Below are positions 6,965 through 14,764 of a stretch of 25,310 nt of DNA, in pieces. The first letter of the stretch is position 1. Every line of letters starts with the position of its first letter. The position numbers were made by a program, and so were the translations under genes. The DNA is from Bifidobacteriaceae bacterium (GTDB lineage: Bacteria; Actinomycetota; Actinomycetes; Actinomycetales; WQXJ01), in assembly GCA_031265345.1 (NCBI GenBank), contig JAISCU010000067.1:1-25310 (forward strand), in the 5' to 3' direction. The notes under the pieces are model-generated. The model saw only the letters and a list, made by a program, of their open reading frames with translations, did not search any database and was not told the origin of the DNA.

Positions 6965-7428
6965 CACTTTGCACCAGCCTTCGGCTTATAGGACAGCAGT
7001 GTCAGGTCGTCGTAGGTCGTCACGAGTCGTCCGTCAGCGGTTTCGACCCGCAGCCAGTAGTGAAGATAATCGCCACCCCGCCTCTGGTATCGCTCCACGA
7101 TTCCTCCCGTTACGATCAATTCCTCGCCGACAAACGCGGGCGAGTGCTGAACGGAGTTGTATTCATAGTGAATCCGGGCATCATCCGTGTGAACGTCGGC
7201 GACCCTGCGTTCCAGGTCGCAGTTGGCTTCAAGAATCCTCATCTTGTCGCTGTGAATCATGGTGGGCGGACGGACAATTCGGTCATACGGCGCAGTGGCC
7301 GAGTAATGCCATTCCGCCATGTCTTCCTGTCCGTGCGCGTATTCTCCGACCGACTGCTCTGTGAGCACGTAACGCACAGGCTTGAAGACATCTCCCGTCT
7401 CCAGGTCGCCGATGGTCTTGCCTAGCAT
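6964..7428 (-). CDS. MaoC-like N-terminal (FAS1 dehydratase-type) hotdog protein (first of pair)
   Basis: A 154-residue hotdog protein resembling the non-catalytic or N-terminal half of two-domain MaoC dehydratases. It has a HYEYNSVQHSPAFVGEELIV segment and a closing YDDLTLLSY strand. It probably pairs with the next gene, with which it shares one base. The start ATG 7428 is preceded by AAAGGA at seven bases; the longer open frame to 7581 has no such site and crosses the promoter and operator described at 7474-7530. It is the first gene of a second transcription unit under a promoter that mirrors the one at the head of the locus. Substrate chain length cannot be judged. Confidence 0.8.
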   Translation of the reverse strand: MLGKTIGDLETGDVFKPVRYVLTEQSVGEYAHGQEDMAEWHYSATAPYDRIVRPPTMIHSDKMRILEANCDLERRVADVHTDDARIHYEYNSVQHSPAFVGEELIVTGGIVERYQRRGGDYLHYWLRVETADGRLVTTYDDLTLLSYKPKAGAK

Positions 7429-7473
7429 CTCGTTGTCCTTTCGCCGCTCGAAGTGGCACCGCATGTTCGGAAG

Positions 7474-7489
7474 CCGCACTTTTGTGCGG
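7474..7489. promoter_or_regulatory. Perfect 16-bp palindromic operator, copy 2
   Basis: CCGCACTTTTGTGCGG has perfect CCGCAC/GTGCGG arms around TTTT. It begins 12 bases downstream of the -10 box for the maoC-like genes, over the likely transcription start. It matches the operator at 11911-11926 in 13 of 16 positions. A repressor such as the local IclR protein could bind both. Confidence 0.75.
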
Positions 7490-7501
7490 TCTGTGAAACC
7501 A

Positions 7502-7530
7502 AGTCTGGCGCCGGTCGAAACCATCGTCAA
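7502..7530 (-). promoter_or_regulatory. Internal promoter for the maoC-maoC-caiB unit
   Basis: On the minus strand, TTGACG (7530-7525) is separated by 17 bases from CAGACT (7507-7502). The spacing and the palindrome just downstream repeat the layout of the promoter at 11937-11965. The -10 hexamer is weak, but the parallel arrangement adds weight. Confidence 0.6.
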
Positions 7531-7601
7531 TAGGACGTCAGCATCAGTTCCTGAACCGGGCCGGCTCGCCGCCACCGCCATAGGGGTCCGGGGTGGCCGG
7601 T

Positions 7602-8780
7602 TCAGGCTTCGAGGATCACCGCCAGTGCTTGGCCAACACCAATGCAGGCGGCGGCCAGGCCCCGACCGCCGCCTCTACGTCTGAGCGAATGGGCCAGATG
7701 ACCGATCAAGCGACCCCCGGACGCACCCAACGGATGGCCGATCGCCAGTGCCCCACCGTCAACATTGACCTTGTCCGGGTCAAGACCCTCCCATAGCTTC
7801 AGACAGCCCAAGACTTGGGCGGCGAACGCCTCGTTGAGCTCGACCAGGTCAATGTCATCCCAGCTCAGCCCAGCGCGTTGGAGCGCCTGCCGGGCCGCCG
7901 GCACGGGCGCCAGACCCATCAGATTGGGCTCGTTGGCCGCGACTCCGCGCGCCACCAAGCGCGCCAGCGGCTCGCTCGGCAGGGCGCCTTCGGCGGCAAC
8001 TAGTACAGCCGAAGCACCGTCACTAAGGGGGGAGGAGTTGCCAGCCGTGACCGTTCCCCCCTGCTCGGGCCTGCGGAACGCCAGTCTCAAGGCGCCTAGC
8101 GCCTCCAGACTGGTGGCCTCCCGGATCGACTCGTCGCGGGTCAGGTCACAGCCCGGAACCTTGATCGTGTCCGCGTCATAACGACCCTCCGTCCAGGCGG
8201 CGGCAGCCAACTGGTGGCTGCGCAGCGCGAGCTCGTCTTGGGCCTCCCGGCTGATCTGAAGCAGTTCCCGAACCTGTTCGGCCGTCTCGCCCAACGACAC
8301 GGTCCATTCGCGCGGCATGGCCCGGTTGACCAAGCGCCAACCCAACGCCGTTGAGGACAACGCCTGATCTCCGGCCGGAAAGGGATGGTCGGGTTTGGGC
8401 AATACCCAAGGGGCACGCGACATCGACTCGGCGCCCCCAGCCAATATGATCCTGGCGTCGCCGACCTCGATCGCGCGAGCGGCCTGAATAACCGCCTCGA
8501 TTCCCGAGGCGCAAAGCCGATTGACCGTGACCCCGGGCACTGATGTTGGCAAGCCTGCCAACAGCGCGGACATCCGGGCCAGGTTACGGTTCTCTTCACC
8601 GGCACCGTTGGCGTTGCCAAAGATCACATCATCTATCGCACCCGGTTCAAGACCGGGATTGCGTTCGAGTACAGCCTTGATGACCAAGGCGCCCAGGTCG
8701 TCAGGACGGACACCGGCCAGAGACTTGCCGGACTTGCCGAACGGCGTCCTGACGGCGTCGAAGACAAACGCTTGGGCCAT
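7602..8780 (-). CDS. Thiolase (acetyl-CoA acyltransferase, PcaF/acetoacetyl-CoA type)
   Basis: A 392-residue thiolase that cleaves a 3-oxoacyl-CoA with CoA to acetyl-CoA and a shortened acyl-CoA, or runs in reverse. The nucleophile is Cys90 in NRLCASGIEA. The NEAFAAQ motif, His349 in AIGHPLGASGGR and Cys379 in CIGVGQ complete the active site; the usual CIGGG reads CIGVG. The ATG at 8780 lies behind GAGG at eight bases, and the gene starts 10 bases after the kinase gene stops. Association with a PcaIJ-like CoA-transferase and a PcaR-like regulator recalls the beta-ketoadipate pathway, but no other genes of that pathway are here. The substrate is therefore left open. Confidence 0.92.
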   Translation of the reverse strand: MAQAFVFDAVRTPFGKSGKSLAGVRPDDLGALVIKAVLERNPGLEPGAIDDVIFGNANGAGEENRNLARMSALLAGLPTSVPGVTVNRLCASGIEAVIQAARAIEVGDARIILAGGAESMSRAPWVLPKPDHPFPAGDQALSSTALGWRLVNRAMPREWTVSLGETAEQVRELLQISREAQDELALRSHQLAAAAWTEGRYDADTIKVPGCDLTRDESIREATSLEALGALRLAFRRPEQGGTVTAGNSSPLSDGASAVLVAAEGALPSEPLARLVARGVAANEPNLMGLAPVPAARQALQRAGLSWDDIDLVELNEAFAAQVLGCLKLWEGLDPDKVNVDGGALAIGHPLGASGGRLIGHLAHSLRRRGGGRGLAAACIGVGQALAVILEA

Positions 8781-8790
8781 TCCCTGATCC

Positions 8791-10509
8791 TCATTTCCCA
8801 CTTGGACAAGACTCCAGAACACTCGACACGATCAGAGCGAATGAAGTAGCACCTGGATCGGCGGTGCCCACCGACCTCTCGCCGTGGAGCCTGGACCGGC
8901 CCCGCCTGGAAGGGAACCGAGCCGTGGCCGCCGCCGCCAGCTGGGCATCCTGCGCCGCCTGTCGCCAAGCCTCGGTAAGCCCCAAACCAGCCGCGGCCCC
9001 AGCCGCCAGGCCCTCCGCGAACGGGACGACGGCATCGACCATCGTCTTGTCGCCCAAAGCCGCTCCTCCGCGCCTGACAATCGCCTCCGCGAAAGCACCT
9101 GCCGCCTGCGCGACCATCTGTGAGGACGGGGAGTCCTGATCGCCAAGCACCGCGGCGGCCGCTTCAAGGCCGGCCCCCCACAGGGCGCCCGAGGTACCAC
9201 CGGCGTGTTTCGACCAGGCACGGGCGGCGCCGGACAACAACGTGCCAGCCCCCGCTTGCCTGGTCAAGAGTTCCTGGGCGGCGGCGGCACCGGCAGCCGA
9301 ACCCAGCACCATTCCGGTGCCGTGATCCCCATCACCGGCAACTGCGTCGATCGCGCCGAGGCGAGCCTCGTGGGCAGTCAAGACTTGCTTGACCAATTCG
9401 ATCTTCAAAGTCAATTCGACGGCCGCCATCTGCGATGCTTGCGAACCTGGCTCGACTTGGTGTTGGACCGCGCGGGGCACCGGCGCCAAGGAACGCCGTT
9501 CATGCTTGCCCACCACGCCTCGGGAAAACGAGGCGACATCGGCCGGCGCCATCCACAGTTCCTCAAGCTCTTGGTCCAAGTAGGTCAACGACACCGACAA
9601 TCCCGCCATATCAAGGCTGGTGACCTGTTCGCCAACGACTGCCGCTATGGGTGTCAGGCCGACCGCCGCGAGGCGCTCCGCAACCCGTCTGTAGATGATC
9701 GACAGCTCGTCGTATTTGGTTGCTCCCAGCCCGTTGACCAGCACGGCCACATGGCCGCCAGCCACCGGCGCGCGTTCGTTGAATAGTCCATCAATGATTA
9801 GGTCGCCAACCTGGTCGGCCGAGCCGCGATCAACTTCCCCGGTGCCCGGTTCGCCGTGAATGCCCAAGCCAACGGCCATTCGCCCGGGCGGTATCACGAA
9901 CATCGGCTCACTGGCACCAGGCAACGTACAGCCGCCGAACGCCACGCCGAACGACCTGGTGGCAGAGTTGGCCTTGATCATGATGCGTTCGACTTCGTCG
10001 AGACTGTCACCGCGTTCAGCCGCGGCGCCAACAATCTTGAGGACAATGAAGGCACCGGCGATCCCGCGCCGGCGCAGGTAGTCCCGGCTGGGGGCAGAGA
10101 CTATGTCATCTGTGATGGCGCGCATTCTCACATCGGTGCCCTGGGCACGCAGCTTGGCCGCCGCAGCCCCGAAATGGAGCATGTCCCCGGCGTAATTTAT
10201 CGGTGCGAAGAGCATCCCGCCGCCATTGTCGCTGGCATGCGCAACGGCCAGGATCTGATCTTCGGAGGGGGAAGAGAAGATGTTCCCGCAGACGGCGCCG
10301 TGCCCAAAGCCGGCCCCAACCCAGCCTGCGAAAGCCGGGAAATGCCCAGCTCCGCCCCCCATGACCACGGCGACCTGACCCGCCGGGGACCGCGAGGCTC
10401 GGACTATCCCCCCATTAGGCACCGCCATGACGCGGTCGGGCTGCGCCGCGGCGTAACCCTCCAGCGCCTGCGCGACGAAGTCATGCGGATCGTTAGTTAA
10501 CTTGGTCAT
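8791..10509 (-). CDS. Fused DhaK-DhaL kinase (ATP-dependent dihydroxyacetone/ketotetrose kinase)
   Basis: A 572-residue two-domain kinase. The DhaK part (about 1-330) binds a short ketose covalently through His218 in GLGIHGEPG, with Asp110 in NYAGDML. The DhaL part (about 365-572) binds ATP-Mg through Asp388, Asp393 and Asp395 of the DGDHGT region. These residues match His220 and Asp380/385/387 of the Citrobacter ATP-dependent enzyme. Fused forms use ATP, not phosphoenolpyruvate. The ATG at 10509 lies inside the end of the CoA-transferase B gene (17-base overlap). Known substrates of this fused family include dihydroxyacetone and D- or L-erythrulose. Its presence between CoA-transferase and thiolase genes is unusual and suggests that the pathway releases a C3 or C4 ketose. 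Confidence 0.92.
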   Translation of the reverse strand: MTKLTNDPHDFVAQALEGYAAAQPDRVMAVPNGGIVRASRSPAGQVAVVMGGGAGHFPAFAGWVGAGFGHGAVCGNIFSSPSEDQILAVAHASDNGGGMLFAPINYAGDMLHFGAAAAKLRAQGTDVRMRAITDDIVSAPSRDYLRRRGIAGAFIVLKIVGAAAERGDSLDEVERIMIKANSATRSFGVAFGGCTLPGASEPMFVIPPGRMAVGLGIHGEPGTGEVDRGSADQVGDLIIDGLFNERAPVAGGHVAVLVNGLGATKYDELSIIYRRVAERLAAVGLTPIAAVVGEQVTSLDMAGLSVSLTYLDQELEELWMAPADVASFSRGVVGKHERRSLAPVPRAVQHQVEPGSQASQMAAVELTLKIELVKQVLTAHEARLGAIDAVAGDGDHGTGMVLGSAAGAAAAQELLTRQAGAGTLLSGAARAWSKHAGGTSGALWGAGLEAAAAVLGDQDSPSSQMVAQAAGAFAEAIVRRGGAALGDKTMVDAVVPFAEGLAAGAAAGLGLTEAWRQAAQDAQLAAAATARFPSRRGRSRLHGERSVGTADPGATSFALIVSSVLESCPSGK

Positions 10510-11179
10510 GGTCTTCTTGCACCTCAAAACTGGGGTCGGCGAATCGGAGCGGCACGCTAGTGCGTTCTTGGATGTACCGGCGCCCCACTCCCGGCGCAAG
10601 TTTGTCCACCAGGAGACCATCGGGAGTGACCTTGATGACGGCCAGTTCGGTGACCACCACGTTGACGCAGCCCCTTGCCGTCAGCGGAAGAGCGCACTGG
10701 TCAACGATCTTGGGATTGCCGTCACGGTCGTTGTGCCGCATCATGACGATGACCCGATCGGCGCCAACAGCCAAGTCCATTGCCCCCCCAATGCCAGCTA
10801 CACGGCCAGCACCTGCGCTCCAGTTCGCCAAGTCCCCGTTGCCCGCGACCTGGAATCCCCCTAGAACGGTCACGTCCAGCCGGCCGCCACGTGCGATGGC
10901 GAAGGACACGTCGTGCGAAACCACCGAGGCGCCCGGCTCCAGTGCGATCGATTCGCAGCGGGCGTCAATGATGTCCGGATCAGGCACTTCTCCATCCACC
11001 AGAGCCCTGTACCCAATCAGGCCATTTTCGCAGTGGAAGAGCACGTGCTTGCCAGGGTCGACCTCGCCTGGCACCAGGACTGGCATGCCGACCCCAACGT
11101 TGACGAGCGATCCCGGCTCCAGCAACGCCGCGACTTCGCGGGCTTGTTCTTGCCTTGTCCAGCCGAGTTGAACCGTCAT
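10493..11179 (-). CDS. 3-oxoacid CoA-transferase subunit B
   Basis: A 228-residue class I CoA-transferase beta subunit. The catalytic Glu51 lies in the conserved HCENGLIGY motif and forms the glutamyl-CoA intermediate. GGAMDLAVGADRVIVMM is also typical. With subunit A it moves CoA, usually from succinyl-CoA, to a 3-oxoacid such as acetoacetate or 3-oxoadipate. Its ATG at 11179 overlaps the stop of subunit A by four bases (ATGA), and its 3' end overlaps the kinase gene. Similarity covers PcaJ, ScoB and AtoA alike, so the acid is not determined. A role in acetoacetate recycling next to the thiolase is as likely as a 3-oxoadipate role. Confidence 0.92.
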   Translation of the reverse strand: MTVQLGWTRQEQAREVAALLEPGSLVNVGVGMPVLVPGEVDPGKHVLFHCENGLIGYRALVDGEVPDPDIIDARCESIALEPGASVVSHDVSFAIARGGRLDVTVLGGFQVAGNGDLANWSAGAGRVAGIGGAMDLAVGADRVIVMMRHNDRDGNPKIVDQCALPLTARGCVNVVVTELAVIKVTPDGLLVDKLAPGVGRRYIQERTSVPLRFADPSFEVQEDHDQVN

Positions 11180-11871
11180 GTCCTGGCGCCTTCCACATAG
11201 ACGCGGTCAACGAACACGCCTGACAGGTGCACGTCGTCAGGGGCGATGGAGCCCAAACGCACCAATTCTTGCGCCTGCACCACAGTGTGCTTGGCGGCCA
11301 TCGCCATCACCGGGTTGAAACCCCGCGAAGCGAACCGGAAACGAAGGTTACCCCAAGGGTCGGACTGGGCCGCCTTGATTAGGGCGAAGTCCCCGGGAAG
11401 CGGGTCTTCGAACACGTACGTGCGACCGTCAACCGTTCGAGTCAGCTTTCCATCTGCGATTGGCGTGCCCACACCCGTCGGAGTGAAGAAACCTCCCAGC
11501 CCAGCGCCGGCCGCTCTGAGCCGCTCGGCCAGAGTCCCTTGAGGCAGCACTTCTAGCACCACTTCGCCAGATTCCAGGCGAAAGCGGAAATCGGCGGCTC
11601 CGGCATGCACCGGAAAAGTGGTGATGACCCGCGCCACGCACCCCGCCTTGAATAGCTCCCCGACATCGCCGGGCCTGCCCATACCGCAGTTGTTGGTGGT
11701 GATTGTCAAGTTCTTCGGCCCCTTGGCGGCCAGGGCCGTGATCAACGCGTCCGGCACACCGATACCGCCCCAGCCGCCAACATGAACCGTCATGCCGTCC
11801 TCAATCCCAGCCACCGCACTGGCAGCGGTAACCACGGTCTTCGATGATTCGACCACGACTATTACCCGCAT
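11176..11871 (-). CDS. 3-oxoacid CoA-transferase subunit A
   Basis: A 231-residue class I CoA-transferase alpha subunit. It shows the CoA-binding GGWGGIGVP loop (residues 32-40), the TTNNCGMG segment and the GAGLGGFFTPTGVGT block. It is the first gene of the leftward arm. The ATG at 11871 has no good ribosome-binding site at normal distance; a GGAGG sits about 30 bases upstream and can pair with GCCTCC (11879-11884 with 11896-11901). An alternative GTG start lies at codon 6, nearer the usual N-terminus of the family. The true start is thus less certain than the identity. Confidence 0.9.
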   Translation of the reverse strand: MRVIVVVESSKTVVTAASAVAGIEDGMTVHVGGWGGIGVPDALITALAAKGPKNLTITTNNCGMGRPGDVGELFKAGCVARVITTFPVHAGAADFRFRLESGEVVLEVLPQGTLAERLRAAGAGLGGFFTPTGVGTPIADGKLTRTVDGRTYVFEDPLPGDFALIKAAQSDPWGNLRFRFASRGFNPVMAMAAKHTVVQAQELVRLGSIAPDDVHLSGVFVDRVYVEGART

Positions 11872-11878
11872 CTATCGG

Positions 11879-11901
11879 GGAGGCGCCCCGGCTCTGCCTC
11901 C
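11879..11901 (-). promoter_or_regulatory. Leader hairpin in front of CoA-transferase A gene
   Basis: GGAGGC and GCCTCC can form a 6-bp stem with an 11-base loop in the 5' leader, ending eight bases before the ATG. The only purine-rich Shine-Dalgarno-like sequence of the leader is in the stem. This may matter for translation, but could be chance in GC-rich DNA. Confidence 0.3.
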
Positions 11902-11910
11902 GTTCGCTGT

Positions 11911-11926
11911 CCGCACTATTGTGCAC
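11911..11926. promoter_or_regulatory. Palindromic operator, copy 1 (head of catabolic operon)
   Basis: CCGCACTATTGTGCAC contains the inverted repeat GCAC-TATT-GTGC. It starts 10 bases downstream of the -10 box, over the presumed transcription start. It shares CCGCACT-TTGTGC with the perfect palindrome at 7474-7489. Confidence 0.7.
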
Positions 11927-11936
11927 TTTACGAATC

Positions 11937-11965
11937 ATGGTGGCATGCGCGCCTAAGGCTGTCAA
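11937..11965 (-). promoter_or_regulatory. Main promoter of the leftward catabolic operon
   Basis: The minus strand has a perfect TTGACA (11965-11960), a 17-base spacer and CACCAT (11942-11937). Transcription would start near 11930, giving a leader of about 60 bases. The -10 hexamer is poor (3 of 6), as expected of a regulated promoter. Confidence 0.6.
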
Positions 11966-12060
11966 GGGTGCCGATGCCGCCGGGGCCGGTCCGCTGCGGA
12001 AGGCGCCCGGCCGCTCAGGCCACAACCCGAAGGCCAGGCGGGCAGCCATCCCCAAAGGTG

Positions 12061-12089
12061 TTGACCGGTGCCCAGAGGCATGCCACAAT
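12061..12089 (+). promoter_or_regulatory. Candidate promoter of the ABC importer arm
   Basis: TTGACC (12061-12066), a 17-base spacer and CACAAT (12084-12089) point rightward, about 195 bases before the GTG of the importer gene. The CCGCAC-type palindrome was not found near it. The remaining stretch 12090-12283 holds no gene I can support. Confidence 0.5.
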
Positions 12090-12283
12090 TGTAACGCGCA
12101 TCGCACAGACGACCGCCCTGCGAACATCCGGTGAGCAGTAGAACCGTTTGATCAGGACGTTCCCGAAGGACGAGGCGCGTTTGGTCGAAGTGGACTGCGC
12201 GGACAAACACCGTCATTTTGCGCGAGTCGAAGATGACGCCGCTCGAACAGGAGCGGCCATGAGCGGCGATACGGAGGAGCCGA

Positions 12284-14764
12284 GTGGCAGGCAAGAACAC
12301 CGGCGACGGGCGGCCGTCCGATGGACCGTTGCTCCTGGCTCGCGGCGTCACCAAGACTTACGGGCCCACAGCGGCGCTGCAAGGCGTCGACCTGGAAGTC
12401 CGCCAAGGCGAGGTGCTAGCTCTCCTGGGAGCCAACGGTGCTGGAAAGTCCACGCTGCTCAACGTGATTGGGGGGACCGTGCGTCCGGATGGCGCGCAGT
12501 TGGTGATAGCCGGCCAGGAAGTCAACCTTGCGGCCTACGGCGCACTTGAAGCACGGGCCGCCGGCATCCAACGAGTATTCCAAGAGCTGTCCGTGTTCGC
12601 GAACCTCTCGGTGGCCGCCAACTTCTCGCTGACCGGCGGCAAAGGCACCGCCCTGCGCAGGCACCAGGCCCTACGGGAGGCCGAGTCGAAGCTCGAAACC
12701 GTCTTCCCAGGCAACAGCATCAGTCCTCGCGCGGAAGTTGGGACACTGGGACTGGCCGGCCAGCAGATGGTGGAGATAGCGCGGGCCGCAACCGAGCGCG
12801 GCACGCGCCTGCTCATTCTGGATGAGCCGACTTCCGCCCTGGGCGCGGATGGAGCCGCTCAACTCAGCGACTACCTCCGCCGGGCCACTGGCGAAGGACT
12901 CGCGGTGATCTACGTGACCCACAAGCTGGACGAAGCACTTGCCTTGGCTGATCGCATAGTGGTGCTCAGGGACGGCAAGGTCCACTGGGAAGGACAAGGC
13001 CGAACGGCGACGCGTTCGCTGATCCTCGAGAAACTCGGCGCGGCCGAATCCCAGGCCGAGACCGGCTCCCCGGCGACCAGCTCAACTGAAGACAAGCCCA
13101 ACCGCGAAATCCTCACTGTTGGCGCGGCATCGGGCAAGAACTTGAACCGGGCCAGCCTGACTGTCCGGGCAGGAGAGATAGTCGGACTCGCCGGACTCGA
13201 AGGCGCCGGCCAACGGGAGTTGCTCCAACACGTCTTCTCGCATCGGAGCAAGCGCACGGGTGGAACACGTGTCTTGGCCGACGTGGCATACGTCAGCGGA
13301 GACCGTAAGAATGAGGGAATCCTGCCACTCTGGAGCGTTCTGGACAACGTCGGAGTGTCTTCGCTGCGCAAGGTGTCAACCGCTGGATTCATCAAGCTCA
13401 AGGCTCACGCCGCAGTGGCCGGCCAATGGCTCGCCAGACTCGGTCTGACCAACCGCGCCGAGGACGGCATCACCGAACTGAGCGGCGGCAATCAACAGCG
13501 GACCCTGCTGGCGAGAGCCCTCGCGACAGGCGCACCGCTGCTCCTCCTGGATGACCCGACGCGAGGCGTGGACGTGACCGCCAAACGCGACATTTACGAG
13601 ACCCTCGACATGGTTCGGGACGATGGTCGCAGCGCACTGTTCTACTCGACTGAGAACGCAGAATTCGCCCACTGCGACCGTGTCCTGGTCATGGCGTCAG
13701 GAACGGTAGTCGCCGAGCTCCCGGGCAGTGAGGCCACCGAGGAACGCATTGTCCAGGCGTCCTACATCTCACCGGATTCCGCGGATAATGATCGGAGCCC
13801 CAGCGGCCTGGCCAAGGCCTGGCACCAAACATCGCACCGGCTGACATGGGCGCTCGGATCAGGGCCAGGACCGGCCGCGCTGCTATTCATCGGCATGATC
13901 GCCGCAGTCATAGCGGTGCGACCGGGAGCCGCCAATCCGGTGGCGGCCAACATGCTCCTGCAATCCTCGACCGTGATGGCGGTCGCCGCGCTGGCCCAAA
14001 TGATGTTCATCCTGGGCGGTGATTTCGATCTTGGACTCGGATTCGCGATCGGTTTCGTGAACGTGGTCGGTGCCACCCTGCTGAGCGCCAGTCCCTGGCT
14101 CGGCCTACTCGCCCTCATGGGTGTTGTGGCCGGCTATGTGGCGATGGCGTTTCTGGTCGAACGCGTCGGCGTCCCATCGGTGGTGGCGACCCTCGGAGCC
14201 TCCTTCGTCTGGCTCGGCCTGGGAATGCTGATCCAGCCGGTACCCGGCGGCGACGCGCCGGGCTGGCTCGTGGATCTGACACGGATCAAGCTCGCGCCAG
14301 TACCGGAGAACGCCTTCATCTTGCTGGGCTTGGCCCTGTTGGGCTGGTGGGTGATCTCGCGCTGGCGATATGCCACCACGCTCAAGGCCCTGGGCGCCAA
14401 TCGAAAAACGCTGGTTGACCTGGGCTATTCACCTCTCCGGTCGCGCATCGTTCTCTACACGGTCGCGGCAGGCTTCGTGATCCTGGCTGGTCTGCTGGTC
14501 ACCGGCCAGACCACATCCAGCGACGTCAACGCGTCATCGCCTCTCACTCTTGGAGCGGTCGCGGCGGTGATCGTGGGAGGGGCCAGCTTCTCGGGAGGCC
14601 GGGTGTCGCCTGTAGGCGCGGTGCTCGCAGCCGTGGCGCTATCGCTCATTTCATCGCTGCTCGTGTTCATTGGCGTCGATTCACAGTATTCGACAGCAAC
14701 CGGCGGACTGGTGCTGATCCTCGTCCTGGCACTGCGCGCAGCCGTTGGAAAGGCCAGACCGTGA
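12284..14764 (+). CDS. CUT2-type sugar ABC importer: RbsA-like ATPase fused to RbsC-like permease
   Basis: An 826-residue fusion. Residues 1 to about 490 form a duplicated RbsA/XylG-type ATPase. The first cassette has Walker A GANGAGKST and Walker B LLILDEPTSAL. The second has the degenerate P-loop GLEGAGQRE, signature LSGGNQQR and LLLLDDPTRGVDV. From about 505 to the end there are eight or more hydrophobic segments of a BPD_transp_2 (RbsC-like) permease, with the GGASFSGGRVSPVGA loop. The GTG start is set by GGAGG seven bases upstream. In ribose-type importers these are normally separate proteins, so the fusion is uncommon. The next gene overlaps by four bases and supplies a second permease, so the transporter is probably a heteromer. 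Ligand unknown. Confidence 0.92.
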   Translation: MAGKNTGDGRPSDGPLLLARGVTKTYGPTAALQGVDLEVRQGEVLALLGANGAGKSTLLNVIGGTVRPDGAQLVIAGQEVNLAAYGALEARAAGIQRVFQELSVFANLSVAANFSLTGGKGTALRRHQALREAESKLETVFPGNSISPRAEVGTLGLAGQQMVEIARAATERGTRLLILDEPTSALGADGAAQLSDYLRRATGEGLAVIYVTHKLDEALALADRIVVLRDGKVHWEGQGRTATRSLILEKLGAAESQAETGSPATSSTEDKPNREILTVGAASGKNLNRASLTVRAGEIVGLAGLEGAGQRELLQHVFSHRSKRTGGTRVLADVAYVSGDRKNEGILPLWSVLDNVGVSSLRKVSTAGFIKLKAHAAVAGQWLARLGLTNRAEDGITELSGGNQQRTLLARALATGAPLLLLDDPTRGVDVTAKRDIYETLDMVRDDGRSALFYSTENAEFAHCDRVLVMASGTVVAELPGSEATEERIVQASYISPDSADNDRSPSGLAKAWHQTSHRLTWALGSGPGPAALLFIGMIAAVIAVRPGAANPVAANMLLQSSTVMAVAALAQMMFILGGDFDLGLGFAIGFVNVVGATLLSASPWLGLLALMGVVAGYVAMAFLVERVGVPSVVATLGASFVWLGLGMLIQPVPGGDAPGWLVDLTRIKLAPVPENAFILLGLALLGWWVISRWRYATTLKALGANRKTLVDLGYSPLRSRIVLYTVAAGFVILAGLLVTGQTTSSDVNASSPLTLGAVAAVIVGGASFSGGRVSPVGAVLAAVALSLISSLLVFIGVDSQYSTATGGLVLILVLALRAAVGKARP

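Noticed and set aside
7429..7581. Longer N-terminus of the first MaoC-like protein
   Set aside because: No ribosome-binding site at the long start, and the extension would cover the promoter and operator at 7474-7530.
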